A DNA stretch of 64,000 nucleotides from Crocinitomicaceae bacterium. Lineage in GTDB: Bacteria; Bacteroidota; Bacteroidia; Flavobacteriales_D; Crocinitomicaceae. A program made the translations under genes and the position numbers. Shown here piece by piece: positions 1-9,873 of the stretch. Below the pieces are notes generated by a model. The model had not been told where the DNA came from. It saw only the letters and a program-made list of their open reading frames with translations, and searched no databases. Position 1 is the first letter of the stretch. Each line of letters opens with the position of its first letter. The DNA lies in the NCBI GenBank assembly GCA_024643545.1, contig JAHEMR010000010.1, positions 1 through 64,000 on the forward strand. The letters are read 5' to 3'.

Positions 1-157
1 TGTTGGTTTTCTTAAATAAAGAACTTTTTCTTTTCCCAAAGACCAATTTGGGATTGCAAATGTATGAAACTTTTTCTTATCTCAAAGAATTTTTTGAAAA
101 AATATTTGAAAATTTTATCACTTTTTCATTCGCGATTCTTTCCTACGGGGATTTCAT

Positions 158-165
158 TACTTTTG
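158..165 (+). promoter_or_regulatory. TAnnTTTG promoter element for the glycosyltransferase
   Basis: TACTTTTG matches the Bacteroidota -7 consensus TAnnTTTG and ends 5 nt before the ATG at 171, so the transcript would have almost no leader. This supports starting the gene at 171 although the frame is open to the left edge of the window. Confidence 0.5.
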
Positions 166-170
166 TTTCC

Positions 171-1307
171 ATGTTAAATCAAAAAGTGATTGTTTCAGTA
201 TCAAGCGATTTGGTCACTGACAACCGTGTTCATCGAACCTGTTCTGTGCTCCATGATCTTGGGATAGATGTTCTATTAATTGGACGAAAAAAAAAATCTA
301 GTCCAGCACTAAATCAACGAAATTACCGCACAAAACGACTTCATTTAATCTTTGAAAAAGGCCCACTATTTTATGCTGAATTAAATTTAAGGCTGTTTTT
401 TATTCTTTTGTTTCAGCGGAAAACACTTTTATATTCGAATGATCTAGATACACTATTACCAAATTTTCTAGTTAGTAAACTTTCCGGAGCGAAATTGATT
501 TATGATAGTCACGAATTATTTACGGAGGCTCCTGAGTTAATCCATCGCAACCGCGTTCGAAAAATTTGGCTTGCCATTGAGCGATTGATTTTTCCTCGAC
601 TTAAGCACATTATTACTGTAAATGACTCCATTGCTAACACATACAAGGAACTTTATCGAAAAGAACTTCTTGTCATTCGAAACATACCTAATAAATACCA
701 GCCAACTCAACACCTTACAAAAACGCAACTCGAAATTCCCGAAAATACTTTTTTAATCATCATTCAAGGTTCTGGGTTAAATGTTGAACGTGGAATTGAA
801 GAAGCGGTGCTAGCCATGAAAATGTTAGAAGACACAACCCTGATGCTTGTGGGAGATGGTGATGTGATGCCTGTAGTAAAAGAACTCATCAAAACAAATA
901 GACTTGAAGATAAAGTGAAAATTTTTGGGAGACGTCCATATGACGAGATGATGCAGTTTACAATGCATGCTGATCTTGGATTAACGCTCGATAAACCGCT
1001 CAGTAAAAATTATGAATATTCCCTTCCAAATAAAGTATTCGATTACATGCATGCCGGCACACCCATATTAGCAAGTAAATTGGTAGAGATTGAACGGGTA
1101 ATTGAATCACATCAAATAGGTGTTATTCTTGAAGAAGTAAGTCCAGCGGCAATTGCTTCTGCTGTCAATGACATAAAAAGTCAACCTGATTTATTATTGC
1201 AACTGAAAGAAGCGTGTCGAAAAGCTTCTGAAATCGAAAATTGGGAAAATGAACGACTTAAGCTAGAATTACTTATTCGTTCCGTTCTTACGAATTATTC
1301 GCTCTAG
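171..1307 (+). CDS. glycosyltransferase, GT4-like
   Basis: Probable GT-B fold glycosyltransferase that transfers a nucleotide-sugar-derived residue to an envelope glycan or lipid carrier in the cytoplasm. The N-terminal half carries NDLDTLLPN and YDSHELF, typical of GT4 enzymes. The C-terminal half has a donor-binding region with LMLVGDGD, VKIFGRRPYDEM and SLPNKVFDYMHAGTPILAS, the usual GT4 nucleotide-sugar site. The frame is open to base 3 through non-ATG codons, but the ATG at 171 follows a consensus promoter and gives a 378-residue protein starting MLNQKVIVSVSS, a normal GT4 N-terminus. Its 3' end overlaps the convergent GT2 gene by 39 bp. Substrate unknown. Confidence 0.85.
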   Translation: MLNQKVIVSVSSDLVTDNRVHRTCSVLHDLGIDVLLIGRKKKSSPALNQRNYRTKRLHLIFEKGPLFYAELNLRLFFILLFQRKTLLYSNDLDTLLPNFLVSKLSGAKLIYDSHELFTEAPELIHRNRVRKIWLAIERLIFPRLKHIITVNDSIANTYKELYRKELLVIRNIPNKYQPTQHLTKTQLEIPENTFLIIIQGSGLNVERGIEEAVLAMKMLEDTTLMLVGDGDVMPVVKELIKTNRLEDKVKIFGRRPYDEMMQFTMHADLGLTLDKPLSKNYEYSLPNKVFDYMHAGTPILASKLVEIERVIESHQIGVILEEVSPAAIASAVNDIKSQPDLLLQLKEACRKASEIENWENERLKLELLIRSVLTNYSL

Positions 1308-2183
1308 TTCTATTAATCGATATAGATCAAACATCCATAAACGGAAAAATCCTTTTCTGAGCAAAAGAGCAAGTATTGGCTGAAGTAAGTGTCCGAAAGC
1401 ACGAAAGACAAATCGTAGGGCCGTAAACTTACAAATGCTGAACGCAAGTCTTACTAATTTCTGTTGTTCATTAAAACGTGCATCTTTTAGCTTGATGGAA
1501 ATCAATAAAAGGTTTCGCAACGCCTCCTTTGTTTTCTCTAAAAATTGTTGGTTTTCATCCAAGTTTGAATTGAGTACAGGATTTTCAATGTGTTCAAATT
1601 TAACTCCATCCTGTCTTAACTGATAGCCAAAAAGCGTGTCTTCATGTCCATAAGTTGTCAAAGACTCATCAAATAGATGCGTTTCGAAAATGGATTTTAG
1701 AATGACGAAATTATTCGACTTGAACTCAAGTTCTGGCTGACTGTTTCTTTCCGTAAATGTTTTACTTTCCCTCTTTCGACTGTACGTCCATCGCAGTAAT
1801 TGAGCACGGTCAGGCTTTTCATCCGAATAAATACTTGCACCAATCAAAACCTCTGTGCTTGTTGATCGGAGCCGTTCTACATAGCGCTCAATAAAATCTG
1901 ATTGAATGATTTTAGAGTCCCCGTCAATAAATAATAAATACGTCCCTTTTGCAATTGAACGAAACGCATTACGAATTTTTGAACGACCAACATTGGATGC
2001 TAATTCATGATAGCCACAGAATGAACCAACACTTCGATTTAACTCCTTAAAAAAAACATCGGAAGCGTCATCCAAAAAAAGGAGTTCGACTTCCGATGAG
2101 TATGCTTGAATTTGCCGATGGAGTTCCGTCGCAATCGGACGAATATCCGAATTATAGATAGGAATACAAATCGACAGTAACAT
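1269..2183 (-). CDS. glycosyltransferase family 2
   Basis: A GT-A fold glycosyltransferase of 304 aa. The start MLLSICIPIYNSD is the standard beta-strand of the GT2 nucleotide fold, FLDDAS near residue 38 binds the donor, and DGD at residues 87-89 is the DXD metal-binding motif. YGHEDTLFGY later in the protein matches the ED acceptor/base motif. It is the last of three closely spaced minus-strand genes (9 nt after the DUF3467 gene) and runs 39 bp into the convergent GT4 gene. It probably acts on a surface polysaccharide, but the sugar cannot be read from sequence. Confidence 0.85.
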   Translation of the reverse strand: MLLSICIPIYNSDIRPIATELHRQIQAYSSEVELLFLDDASDVFFKELNRSVGSFCGYHELASNVGRSKIRNAFRSIAKGTYLLFIDGDSKIIQSDFIERYVERLRSTSTEVLIGASIYSDEKPDRAQLLRWTYSRKRESKTFTERNSQPELEFKSNNFVILKSIFETHLFDESLTTYGHEDTLFGYQLRQDGVKFEHIENPVLNSNLDENQQFLEKTKEALRNLLLISIKLKDARFNEQQKLVRLAFSICKFTALRFVFRAFGHLLQPILALLLRKGFFRLWMFDLYRLIELERIIRKNGTNK

Positions 2184-2192
2184 AATTTTAGA

Positions 2193-2498
2193 TTATGCCA
2201 TTGTATTTGGCGTACCAAAATTCATTGGTGGAAATCCAGCTTGTGGGTCATCAATTACCCCGAAATTTTGTTCGTATTTTTGAATATTATCTGTTAATGC
2301 TTGTAAAAAACGCTTCGCATTCTGCGGTGTCATTAATACACGAGAACGAACTTTACCTTTAGGCATTCCAGGCATAATTTGAACGAAATCACAAACTACC
2401 TCAGCAGGTGAATGTGTAATAATCGCTAAATTAGAATAAGTACCTAAAGCAATTTCTTCAGACAACTCAATGTTCATGTGGTTTTCTTCGTTTTCCAT
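2193..2498 (-). CDS. DUF3467 family protein
   Basis: A 101-aa acidic protein matching the DUF3467 family, recognised by the central stretch with EVVCDFVQIMPG and the following RVLMTPQNAKRFL. Members are small conserved proteins of unknown function found widely in Bacteroidota. No signal peptide or membrane segment is visible, so it is cytosolic. It sits between the saccharopine-dehydrogenase-like gene (10 nt upstream) and the GT2 gene (9 nt downstream), so the three probably share one transcript. An ATG at residue 8 is an alternative start. Confidence 0.85.
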   Translation of the reverse strand: MENEENHMNIELSEEIALGTYSNLAIITHSPAEVVCDFVQIMPGMPKGKVRSRVLMTPQNAKRFLQALTDNIQKYEQNFGVIDDPQAGFPPMNFGTPNTMA

Positions 2499-2508
2499 TT
2501 TCTATCTT

Positions 2509-3846
2509 TTATATAATGTGTTCTTTTTCTTCAAAGGTAATTCCGAAAGATTCCAATTCCTGTAGAATGGGTTCGTAAACGGCTTTTTGAACTGGCAAGG
2601 TAACGCCTTTTTCTTGAATTCCCCCGGACAATATTAATTTAGCGGCAATTGCAACTGGGAGTCCAACTGTATTTGACATCGCTGTAAATACCTCATCCTC
2701 TCCAAGTGTTACCAAGGAAGAAGTGATTTTCTTCTGTTGATTCTCAATTCGATATTCAAATTCATGGTACATCACCAACATATCTTTATCACCTGGCTCT
2801 AATTTCCACTTAGGTTCTAATAATTGCTGTAATAATTTGGCTGGACTGGCATTTTCAATTCCGTACGTAAATGAGCCGTCAAAGATACCCATGCTTTCGA
2901 ATTGATCAAAAAGATAGGCGTTTTCATCCCCTAATACTTTTCTAAATTTATCCTCAACGGAGGTATTTAATTCATACGGTAAAAAAGCGTTCAAAAAGGA
3001 CCTTGGAGTTAAGGTTTCTGAATTGGTCATCGCATAAGAATCATCTGTCATTCCAAGTTGGATAAAAACATCCCAACCTTGGCAATAATTTGGACGACGT
3101 AAAGTTCCGCGATAAATCGTTGGGATTCCCTCTATTCCGTAGGTGGAAGAATAAATCAATGAATTTCGATTGGCATAACCATCAAATTCACCATAGGGTG
3201 GGATTTCAAAACGGTCTAACTTTTTGAATAATTGAGAATATGGAATATACTTGTATTCGTTGTTGTCCATATAACAAGCCGCTGGACCTTGTCCCGCAAC
3301 GATGACATTCCGAGGATTCCATGTAAATTTATAATGCCATGGATTGTTATCCGATTCTGGAGCTAGTAATCCACCGCAAAAAGACTTGAAACTCGTTAAT
3401 TTTCCACCAATTGCTTTGATGTGATCAATGACTTTCATTGCACTCATGTGATCGATGCCTGGATCAACACCAATTTCGTTCATGATGATAATTCCCGCTT
3501 TCTTCGCGTCCTCGTTCAAGGCACGCATTTCAGGAGAGATATAAGAAGGAGTGATTAAATCTGTTCTTACTTCGATGCAATCTTTTGCCACTTCCACGTG
3601 ATAAATCGCAGGTAACATCGAAATCACTAAATCCGCGTGTGCAATTGCCGGCTTGCGCTCGTTAGAATCCAAGGCATTAAAGGAAATCGCTTCCGCATTC
3701 GGATGCCCATTGATTTTCTTTTTCACTAAATCAATGTTTTGATCCACGATTTTTAAATGCCAATTCTCAGCTTCTGAATGAGCTAACAAGTATCTGATGA
3801 GTGAGGATGCAGACATTCCTGCTCCTAATATTAATATGGTCTTCAT
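2509..3846 (-). CDS. saccharopine dehydrogenase family protein (LYS9-like)
   Basis: NAD(P)-dependent oxidoreductase of 445 aa. The N-terminus has the Rossmann dinucleotide loop GAGMSASS (residues 8-15), followed by the catalytic/substrate domain containing NEIGVDPGIDHMSAM, a hallmark of saccharopine reductase-like enzymes. The family handles lysine-related amino acids (saccharopine to aminoadipate semialdehyde plus glutamate, or lysine 6-dehydrogenation); which reaction applies here is not decided by the sequence. Cytosolic, no signal. First gene of a three-gene minus-strand run, with a TAnnTTTG element 34 nt upstream of the ATG. Confidence 0.88.
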   Translation of the reverse strand: MKTILILGAGMSASSLIRYLLAHSEAENWHLKIVDQNIDLVKKKINGHPNAEAISFNALDSNERKPAIAHADLVISMLPAIYHVEVAKDCIEVRTDLITPSYISPEMRALNEDAKKAGIIIMNEIGVDPGIDHMSAMKVIDHIKAIGGKLTSFKSFCGGLLAPESDNNPWHYKFTWNPRNVIVAGQGPAACYMDNNEYKYIPYSQLFKKLDRFEIPPYGEFDGYANRNSLIYSSTYGIEGIPTIYRGTLRRPNYCQGWDVFIQLGMTDDSYAMTNSETLTPRSFLNAFLPYELNTSVEDKFRKVLGDENAYLFDQFESMGIFDGSFTYGIENASPAKLLQQLLEPKWKLEPGDKDMLVMYHEFEYRIENQQKKITSSLVTLGEDEVFTAMSNTVGLPVAIAAKLILSGGIQEKGVTLPVQKAVYEPILQELESFGITFEEKEHII

Positions 3847-3880
3847 TCCTTTATTTACTTTATCCGCACAGGACCTTTGA

Positions 3881-3888
3881 CAAATTTA
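3881..3888 (-). promoter_or_regulatory. TAnnTTTG promoter for the saccharopine-dehydrogenase operon
   Basis: Reads TAAATTTG on the minus strand, 34 nt upstream of the ATG at 3846. Exact match to the Bacteroidota -7 consensus in an intergenic gap. Confidence 0.5.
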
Positions 3889-3915
3889 AAAAAATGTTTG
3901 GACGCACTGATTTTC

Positions 3916-4878
3916 CTACTTGTCTTTTATCAACAAGAATTTGATAGGGACAGCCAATCGATTTGCCCAAGAGACTTCATCGTGACCCGTTTTATCCCAA
4001 ACAAGCGGTAAAAAATTCGGGCCAGTTTGATAACCACACGACTGAAGTGTGTTTATTAAAACTTCGTGATATGGACCATAATTCGCATCCAAGGTTTCAG
4101 TTCCTCGATCGATGTAGATTTTCACTTTATTTGGTGAAGGTAATTTTTTGCTTAAATACGCGTTAAATGGGAGTACCAATTGATTCATAGCATCATCACC
4201 TGTCATTTGGAAATTGATCATCGGTGTGTGAATGGACAAACAGGCAGCTCCTCCGAATGTCTTGGGCTTTTGGGTTAAACCGTAAAGTGAAATTAATCCT
4301 CCCATACTAGATCCAATTAAAAATCGGTCCGCACTTTTATGACTGACATTGTACGTTGACTCTACAAAAGGAATCAGTTCTTTCGTCATCCATTCCAAGT
4401 AATAATCCGCTCGTAATTCCCCATTCCAAAGGGTTTTCTTCAATTTATTGACATACGCAGTATCCATGTACTCAGCAGTTTGCTGTGGGAAAAATTCTGC
4501 ATAGCGATTCGGTGGATCATTGTAAATTCCTGCGACTATAAACGGACGTGTTATTCCATTGGAAATTAAACTGTCAGCAGTTTCATCGACCCTCCATTCT
4601 TTTTTGTTCCAAGTTGTTGTTGCATCAAAAAGCATTTGTCCGTCGTGCATGTAAATAGTCGCGTATTTCACTTTTGGATTGTAATTACTTGGCAACCAAA
4701 TCAAGACTTTTCTGTTGGATGAATCTTTGAACGGAAATTGATAACAATTTAGGCTTCCTTTGGAAACCTTTTGATCATTTGTTACCTCAACGATGTTTAA
4801 CTGTTTCTGAGCAAGTATCGAACCTGAATAGAAAAGAACTAGAAAGAAAACGTTCTTAATTTGGTTTATTTGAATCAT
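3916..4878 (-). CDS. secreted esterase, enterochelin-esterase/esterase D-like
   Basis: An alpha/beta hydrolase of the putative-esterase family (PF00756-like), 320 aa. The first 24 residues form a signal peptide ending LAQ. The nucleophile elbow is GSSMGG with Ser191, and YMHDGQMLFD (about residues 76-85) is the family's oxyanion-region motif. A C-terminal TGHDEVSW probably supplies the catalytic His. The family hydrolyses esters on sugars, siderophores or acyl chains, so periplasmic or surface ester hydrolysis is expected; the substrate is unknown. Transcribed divergently from ccsBA. Confidence 0.85.
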   Translation of the reverse strand: MIQINQIKNVFFLVLFYSGSILAQKQLNIVEVTNDQKVSKGSLNCYQFPFKDSSNRKVLIWLPSNYNPKVKYATIYMHDGQMLFDATTTWNKKEWRVDETADSLISNGITRPFIVAGIYNDPPNRYAEFFPQQTAEYMDTAYVNKLKKTLWNGELRADYYLEWMTKELIPFVESTYNVSHKSADRFLIGSSMGGLISLYGLTQKPKTFGGAACLSIHTPMINFQMTGDDAMNQLVLPFNAYLSKKLPSPNKVKIYIDRGTETLDANYGPYHEVLINTLQSCGYQTGPNFLPLVWDKTGHDEVSWANRLAVPIKFLLIKDK

Positions 4879-4937
4879 TGGAATAAATTATTTCACAAGA
4901 ATAGTTCTTTCCTATCAAGAATCAAACGTACAAGTCG

Positions 4938-4945
4938 TATTTTTG
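4938..4945 (+). promoter_or_regulatory. TAnnTTTG promoter for ccsBA
   Basis: TATTTTTG, an exact consensus match 17 nt before the ccsBA ATG at 4963, in the gap between two divergent genes. Confidence 0.5.
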
Positions 4946-4962
4946 CAGTAAAAATTTAGCAC

Positions 4963-7900
4963 ATGTTGGATAAACTTCTTGCCTCCCTTTTCTCCATGCG
5001 ATTGATGTCCCTTGGATTGATTTTATTTTTAGTAGGAATTGGCGCTGCAACATTCATCGAATCCATTTACGGAATACAAAGTGCGAAGATCATTATTTAC
5101 AATGCAACGTGGTTTGAAATACTCCTCGTTTATTTGTCATTGAATCTATTATCCAATATTTTTAAATACCGCATGTTTCAGCGTGAGAAAATTGCCATGC
5201 TGCTATTTCACTTGTCTTTTTTAATCATCATTTTTGGAGCAGCGATCACGCGTTACGTTAGCTTCGAAGGTCAAATGGTCATCAAGGAAGGGACATCCTC
5301 TGATTTTATACATACATCAGTACCACATTTACTGATTCACATGCAGGATTTAGCAAGCGGAAAAACCAAAACAGAAGCTCATACCTGTTTTTTGTCCGAA
5401 ATTACTGACAATGATTTCACCTACACGACTGATTTTCAAAAGAAAAACATTGATGTTAGCTACGTGAATTTTCAATCGAAAATGATTGATTCATTAGTCG
5501 TTCGACAAGCGTTTAAGGAAACGTCTCTAGAATTAATAACAGATGGGATGACGTCGAATTTTCTTACAGAAAATGACTTTTTCATGGTCGGCATGGTTCC
5601 ACTTTCTTTTGGGCCAGAACCAAAATCTCCAGGGATGCAGGTGCGTAAAAAAGGTGATAGTTTGCAAATCAAAACAGCTGTTCCATTGACTTATTTACCG
5701 ATGTCAGAAATGAGAAAAGCGCGTCAAAGTGGTGCAAATGTTCCTGACTCGATGTTTACGAACGTCCCGTTAAACACATGGGTAGAATTCAAAACCACAA
5801 CCTTATATCATTGCGGAGATAAGCAATTTGTCCTCAAACGCGCACTAAATCATGCGAAAAAGGTGCTGATGCCTTCCGGAAAGAAAAACGTAGGTTCAGA
5901 TTATTTAACCGTGCGTGTTTCTGATGGTAAAGCAACAAAAATTGTTCGACTAGAAGGTGGGATAGGCACTGTTCCTACTCCCGTACGTTTTGCAATGAAC
6001 AACGTAATGTACCAATTGGAATACGGTTCTATCCGAAAACCAATTGCCTTCCAAATTTTTTGCAAGGATTTCAAGTTGGATAAATATCCTGGAAGCGAAT
6101 CGCCGTCCTCTTTTTCGAGTGAATTAACCATACTTGACCCGAAAAGAAATGTGAAAAAAGACAAAAAAGTTTACATGAACAATGTCATGGATTACGATGG
6201 ATACCGATTCTTCCAGTCTTCCTATGAACTGGATAATCCTTCAACACCTGAAAATGAAGAAGGAACAGTATTAAGTGTGAACCACGATTGGTGGGGAACA
6301 AACATTACTTATCTTGGTTACTTACTCATGAGTATCGGTATGTTGATGTCCTTGTTTGCTCCAGTTGGACGTTTTCGCGAATTGAACGATAAAATGAAGA
6401 AATTGAAAGAAAAACGAACGCAACTTAATACGTTGTTACTCGTTCTTGGACTGCTGTTTTTTCAGTCAACATCTCATGCACAAGAACATGCTCACAACGC
6501 AAATCCTGCTGCGAAAATATACAGAGTAATCTCCGAAGAACATTCGGAAAAGCTTGCTTCCCTTTTAGTCCAAGACTACGAAGGACGTATTTCACCAATG
6601 CATACCTTGTGTGATCAATTACTTCGAAAAATCCATCGTTCTAATCACTACCAAGAATACAATGCCGTGCAAACGATCATGAGTATTCAGATGTATCCTC
6701 AATACTGGATCAATCAAAAAATTGTTCAAGTACCAAGTAATTTAAGAGAGCCATTGAAATTGGGTGAGTACGCCAGTGTGATGGAACTAGTGGACGAAAA
6801 AACACAGCAATTCAAATGGTTAAAGGAATACAAAATTGCACACCAACGCTTAGAATCCCAGCGAAATGAATTCGACAAAAAACTCATTAAATTAAATGAG
6901 AAATTCGAAGTGATTCAAGGTATCATCATGTGGAAATACTTAAGAGTTGTGCCTAAAAAAGGAGATGCGAATCACACATGGTACATTCCATTTCAAGTAG
7001 ACACGGCAGCTTCCTTACAAGTCCTGAGTTACATTTCACTATTGGATGAAGGAGCGAAAAAGCACAATTTTAGCAAGGCCGAAAGTGTGCTTAAAAAAGT
7101 TAAAGCACACCAACGCAAAATTAGTTCGGATGTTGTACCGGCAGTTTCAGCTATTAAAATGGAAATCTCCTACAACAAAATGGAGGTATTCAAACACTCC
7201 TATCAATTGCTATTAACACTCGGATTCATACTATTGATTACTTCCTTTATTGGGATTTTTCAATCGAAATCATCCCGATTTAGAAAAATTCAAAAATGGA
7301 GCAACCGCATCATTGTCGCCTTAATGGTTGTCACATTCTTTTACCTCGCAGCCGGACTTGGAATGCGTTGGATCATTTCTGGTCATGCTCCTTGGAGTAA
7401 CGGATATGAAGCTGTTGTTTTCATCGCTTGGGTAACGATGATCGCAGGATTCAGCTTTACACGTAAAAACATTGTAATCCTGGCTGGTACAGCAATTCTT
7501 GCCTCCCTGATGATCTTTGTAACGGAATTAAGTCTTTTCGATCCTGAAATAACACCACTTGTACCGGTATTGAAATCGTATTGGTTGAAAATCCACGTAG
7601 CAATTATTACAGGAAGTTATGGATTCCTAGGCTTGGCCGCAATTCTTGGACTGCTCAACTTAGTACTTTACACCGTTAGAAATGAGAAAAATAAAGCAAT
7701 TGTAACGATTAATATCAATGAATTAACCTATGTGTCTGAAATGACCATGACCATCGGACTCTTCATGTTGACGATTGGTACCTTCCTTGGTGGGATTTGG
7801 GCAAATGAGTCTTGGGGCCGCTACTGGGGCTGGGATCCAAAAGAAACATGGGCACTTGTTTCAGTACTCGTGTACGCAGTCATTCTTCACTTACGCTTCA

Positions 7901-8151
7901 TTCCGAAGTTAAATGGGAAGTTCTTGTTTAACGTGATGTCCTTCTGGGGGTATTCAGCTATTTTATTCACGTTCTTCGGTGTGAATTTTATGTTAGTTGG
8001 ACTCCATTCATATGCGAATGGGGACGGAATAGGCAAGTTTCCAACTTGGTTAAGTTTGACCATATTATTCTTTGCAGGATTTACCGCATTTGCTTCTTTC
8101 CGAAACAAATCACTTGAACGCAAGTCTAAAAAAGATTTACTTTCCGAATGA
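4963..8151 (+). CDS. ccsBA: cytochrome c assembly protein, ResB-CcsA fusion
   Basis: A system II cytochrome c synthase of 1062 aa that carries haem across the cytoplasmic membrane and attaches it to apocytochrome CXXCH motifs. The N-terminal part is ResB/CcsB-like, with membrane segments at about 13-30, 45-62 and 77-95, a large periplasmic domain, and another segment near 450. A second periplasmic region follows, with coiled-coil-like sequence near 610-650. The C-terminal third is CcsA-like with about eight membrane segments and the tryptophan-rich haem-handling motif WGRYWGWDPKETW near residues 950-962. The fused form is common in Bacteroidota. The stop overlaps the next start by ATGA. Confidence 0.95.
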   Translation: MLDKLLASLFSMRLMSLGLILFLVGIGAATFIESIYGIQSAKIIIYNATWFEILLVYLSLNLLSNIFKYRMFQREKIAMLLFHLSFLIIIFGAAITRYVSFEGQMVIKEGTSSDFIHTSVPHLLIHMQDLASGKTKTEAHTCFLSEITDNDFTYTTDFQKKNIDVSYVNFQSKMIDSLVVRQAFKETSLELITDGMTSNFLTENDFFMVGMVPLSFGPEPKSPGMQVRKKGDSLQIKTAVPLTYLPMSEMRKARQSGANVPDSMFTNVPLNTWVEFKTTTLYHCGDKQFVLKRALNHAKKVLMPSGKKNVGSDYLTVRVSDGKATKIVRLEGGIGTVPTPVRFAMNNVMYQLEYGSIRKPIAFQIFCKDFKLDKYPGSESPSSFSSELTILDPKRNVKKDKKVYMNNVMDYDGYRFFQSSYELDNPSTPENEEGTVLSVNHDWWGTNITYLGYLLMSIGMLMSLFAPVGRFRELNDKMKKLKEKRTQLNTLLLVLGLLFFQSTSHAQEHAHNANPAAKIYRVISEEHSEKLASLLVQDYEGRISPMHTLCDQLLRKIHRSNHYQEYNAVQTIMSIQMYPQYWINQKIVQVPSNLREPLKLGEYASVMELVDEKTQQFKWLKEYKIAHQRLESQRNEFDKKLIKLNEKFEVIQGIIMWKYLRVVPKKGDANHTWYIPFQVDTAASLQVLSYISLLDEGAKKHNFSKAESVLKKVKAHQRKISSDVVPAVSAIKMEISYNKMEVFKHSYQLLLTLGFILLITSFIGIFQSKSSRFRKIQKWSNRIIVALMVVTFFYLAAGLGMRWIISGHAPWSNGYEAVVFIAWVTMIAGFSFTRKNIVILAGTAILASLMIFVTELSLFDPEITPLVPVLKSYWLKIHVAIITGSYGFLGLAAILGLLNLVLYTVRNEKNKAIVTININELTYVSEMTMTIGLFMLTIGTFLGGIWANESWGRYWGWDPKETWALVSVLVYAVILHLRFIPKLNGKFLFNVMSFWGYSAILFTFFGVNFMLVGLHSYANGDGIGKFPTWLSLTILFFAGFTAFASFRNKSLERKSKKDLLSE

Positions 8152-8831
8152 TTTCAGAGCGCATTCTTCACGAGGATAATCATGTTATTGTCATCAATAA
8201 AATGGCTTCCGAAATTGTTCAAGGCGATAAGACTGGTGATCAAACGATGCCGGATGAAATCAAAGCATATTTAAAAGAAAAATACCAAAAACCAGGCAAT
8301 GTATTTTGTGGAGTGGTTCATCGCTTGGATCGACCAACAAGCGGCGCATTGGTTTTTGCTCGAACGAGCAAAGCGCTGGAGCGACTGAACGCACAATTCC
8401 GAGACAAAGAAACCAATAAAATCTATTGGGCAATTGTGGAAACGGCACCAGAAAAATCCAGTGGACGATTGATTCATCACCTCAAAAAGAACGAGGGACA
8501 AAATAAAAGTTATCCGGTAAATGCAAGTGTTGCGGGGTCAAAAGAAGCGATTTTATCTTACCGCAAGTTGGCGTCGGGTGATCGTTACCATTTATTGGAA
8601 ATCACATTAGAAACGGGACGTCATCATCAAATCAGGGTTCAATTGAGTTCGATTGGATGCATTATTAAAGGGGATGTCAAATACGGAGCAAAACGTTCGA
8701 ATCCGGATGGATCCATTTGCTTACATGCACGTTACCTGAAATTCACGCATCCAACGTCAAAGGAAGAAATTTCGGTGACTGCTCCAGTTCCTTCAGATCG
8801 ACTTTGGCAAGAAATTACGAAGGGATTGTAA
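8148..8831 (+). CDS. RluA-family RNA pseudouridine synthase
   Basis: Isomerises uridine to pseudouridine in rRNA or tRNA. The 227-aa protein contains the family core HRLDRPTSGALVFARTS, with Asp61 as the predicted catalytic residue, and the later ETGRHHQIRVQLS motif of RluA enzymes. There is no N-terminal S4 domain, so it is a compact type resembling the RluC/RluD catalytic domain only. Translation is probably coupled to ccsBA through the ATGA overlap. The 3' end overlaps the convergent acr3 gene by 17 bp. The exact RNA target cannot be assigned. Confidence 0.92.
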   Translation: MISERILHEDNHVIVINKMASEIVQGDKTGDQTMPDEIKAYLKEKYQKPGNVFCGVVHRLDRPTSGALVFARTSKALERLNAQFRDKETNKIYWAIVETAPEKSSGRLIHHLKKNEGQNKSYPVNASVAGSKEAILSYRKLASGDRYHLLEITLETGRHHQIRVQLSSIGCIIKGDVKYGAKRSNPDGSICLHARYLKFTHPTSKEEISVTAPVPSDRLWQEITKGL

Positions 8832-9870
8832 ACCACTTCTTACGCCAAAATTGCGCTAATTTCACAAGAATTATTAAGGCTGGAACTTCAACTAATGGAC
8901 CAACTACCCCTGCAAATGCTTCACCCGAATGAAGTCCAAACACACCAATGGAAACGGCAATTGCTAGTTCAAAATTGTTTCCTGATGCCGTAAATGAAAG
9001 TGTGGCAGTATCCGAGTAACTTGCTCCCAACCAACGCGCTGTTAAAAACATCAAAACAAACATAATAGCAAAAAAGATGATCAAAGGAACGGCTATGGTC
9101 AGAACATCCAATGGTATCGACAACATCATTTTTCCTTTTAAACTAAACATTACCACAATTGTAAACAACAAAGAAATTAAGGTTATGGGGGAAACAAAAG
9201 GAATAAATCGCTTCGTAAACCACTCCTCCCCTTTTTGTTTTATCAACCAAACTCTACTGAGGACCGCACATGCAAATGGAATTCCTAAATACACTCCAAC
9301 CGATTGCGCAATATCTAGCATCGAAATATTTAAATGAAGTCGATTCATTCCAAACAACGGCAAAACGATTTCCAAATAAAAATAAGCATAGGATGAAAAG
9401 AAAAATACTTGAAGTAAACTATTGATCCCCACCAATCCAGCTACCAATTCTCGATTACCATCAGCCAATTCATTCCAAACAATGACCATCGCAATGCACG
9501 GTGCAAGTCCAATAATGATGAGTCCTGTCATGTACTCTGGATAATCTTTTAAGAAGAAAACCGCCAAAAGAAACATCAAGAATGGTCCAACAATCCATGT
9601 GATAAAAAAGGAAACCAACAAGAGCTTCGGCTTAGATAAGATACTTGGTATTTTAGAAAACTGCACCTTCGTTAAAGGTGGATACATCATCAAAATAAGT
9701 CCAATTGCTAGTGGAATATTTGTCGTGCCATAAGAGAATGCATCCAATTTTTGATCCATGTTCGGAACAATATTTCCGATTAAAACACCAACAATCATGG
9801 CAAGAAAAATCCATAAGGTTAGGTAGCGATCAAGAAAGGACAAGCGTTTAACGGGTATTTGGGTTGTCAT
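8815..9870 (-). CDS. acr3: arsenite efflux permease, ACR3 family
   Basis: Inner-membrane arsenite exporter of the BART/ACR3 superfamily, 351 aa with about ten membrane segments. Cys125 in IIGLAPCIAM matches the conserved thiol of ACR3 proteins, and the Glu in SGNNFELAIAV matches the conserved acidic residue of the last transport motif. It is the third gene of an arsR-arsC-acr3 operon and starts 3 nt after arsC. Together the operon reduces arsenate to arsenite and pumps it out. Confidence 0.94.
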   Translation of the reverse strand: MTTQIPVKRLSFLDRYLTLWIFLAMIVGVLIGNIVPNMDQKLDAFSYGTTNIPLAIGLILMMYPPLTKVQFSKIPSILSKPKLLLVSFFITWIVGPFLMFLLAVFFLKDYPEYMTGLIIIGLAPCIAMVIVWNELADGNRELVAGLVGINSLLQVFFFSSYAYFYLEIVLPLFGMNRLHLNISMLDIAQSVGVYLGIPFACAVLSRVWLIKQKGEEWFTKRFIPFVSPITLISLLFTIVVMFSLKGKMMLSIPLDVLTIAVPLIIFFAIMFVLMFLTARWLGASYSDTATLSFTASGNNFELAIAVSIGVFGLHSGEAFAGVVGPLVEVPALIILVKLAQFWRKKWFTIPS

Positions 9871-9873
9871 GGT

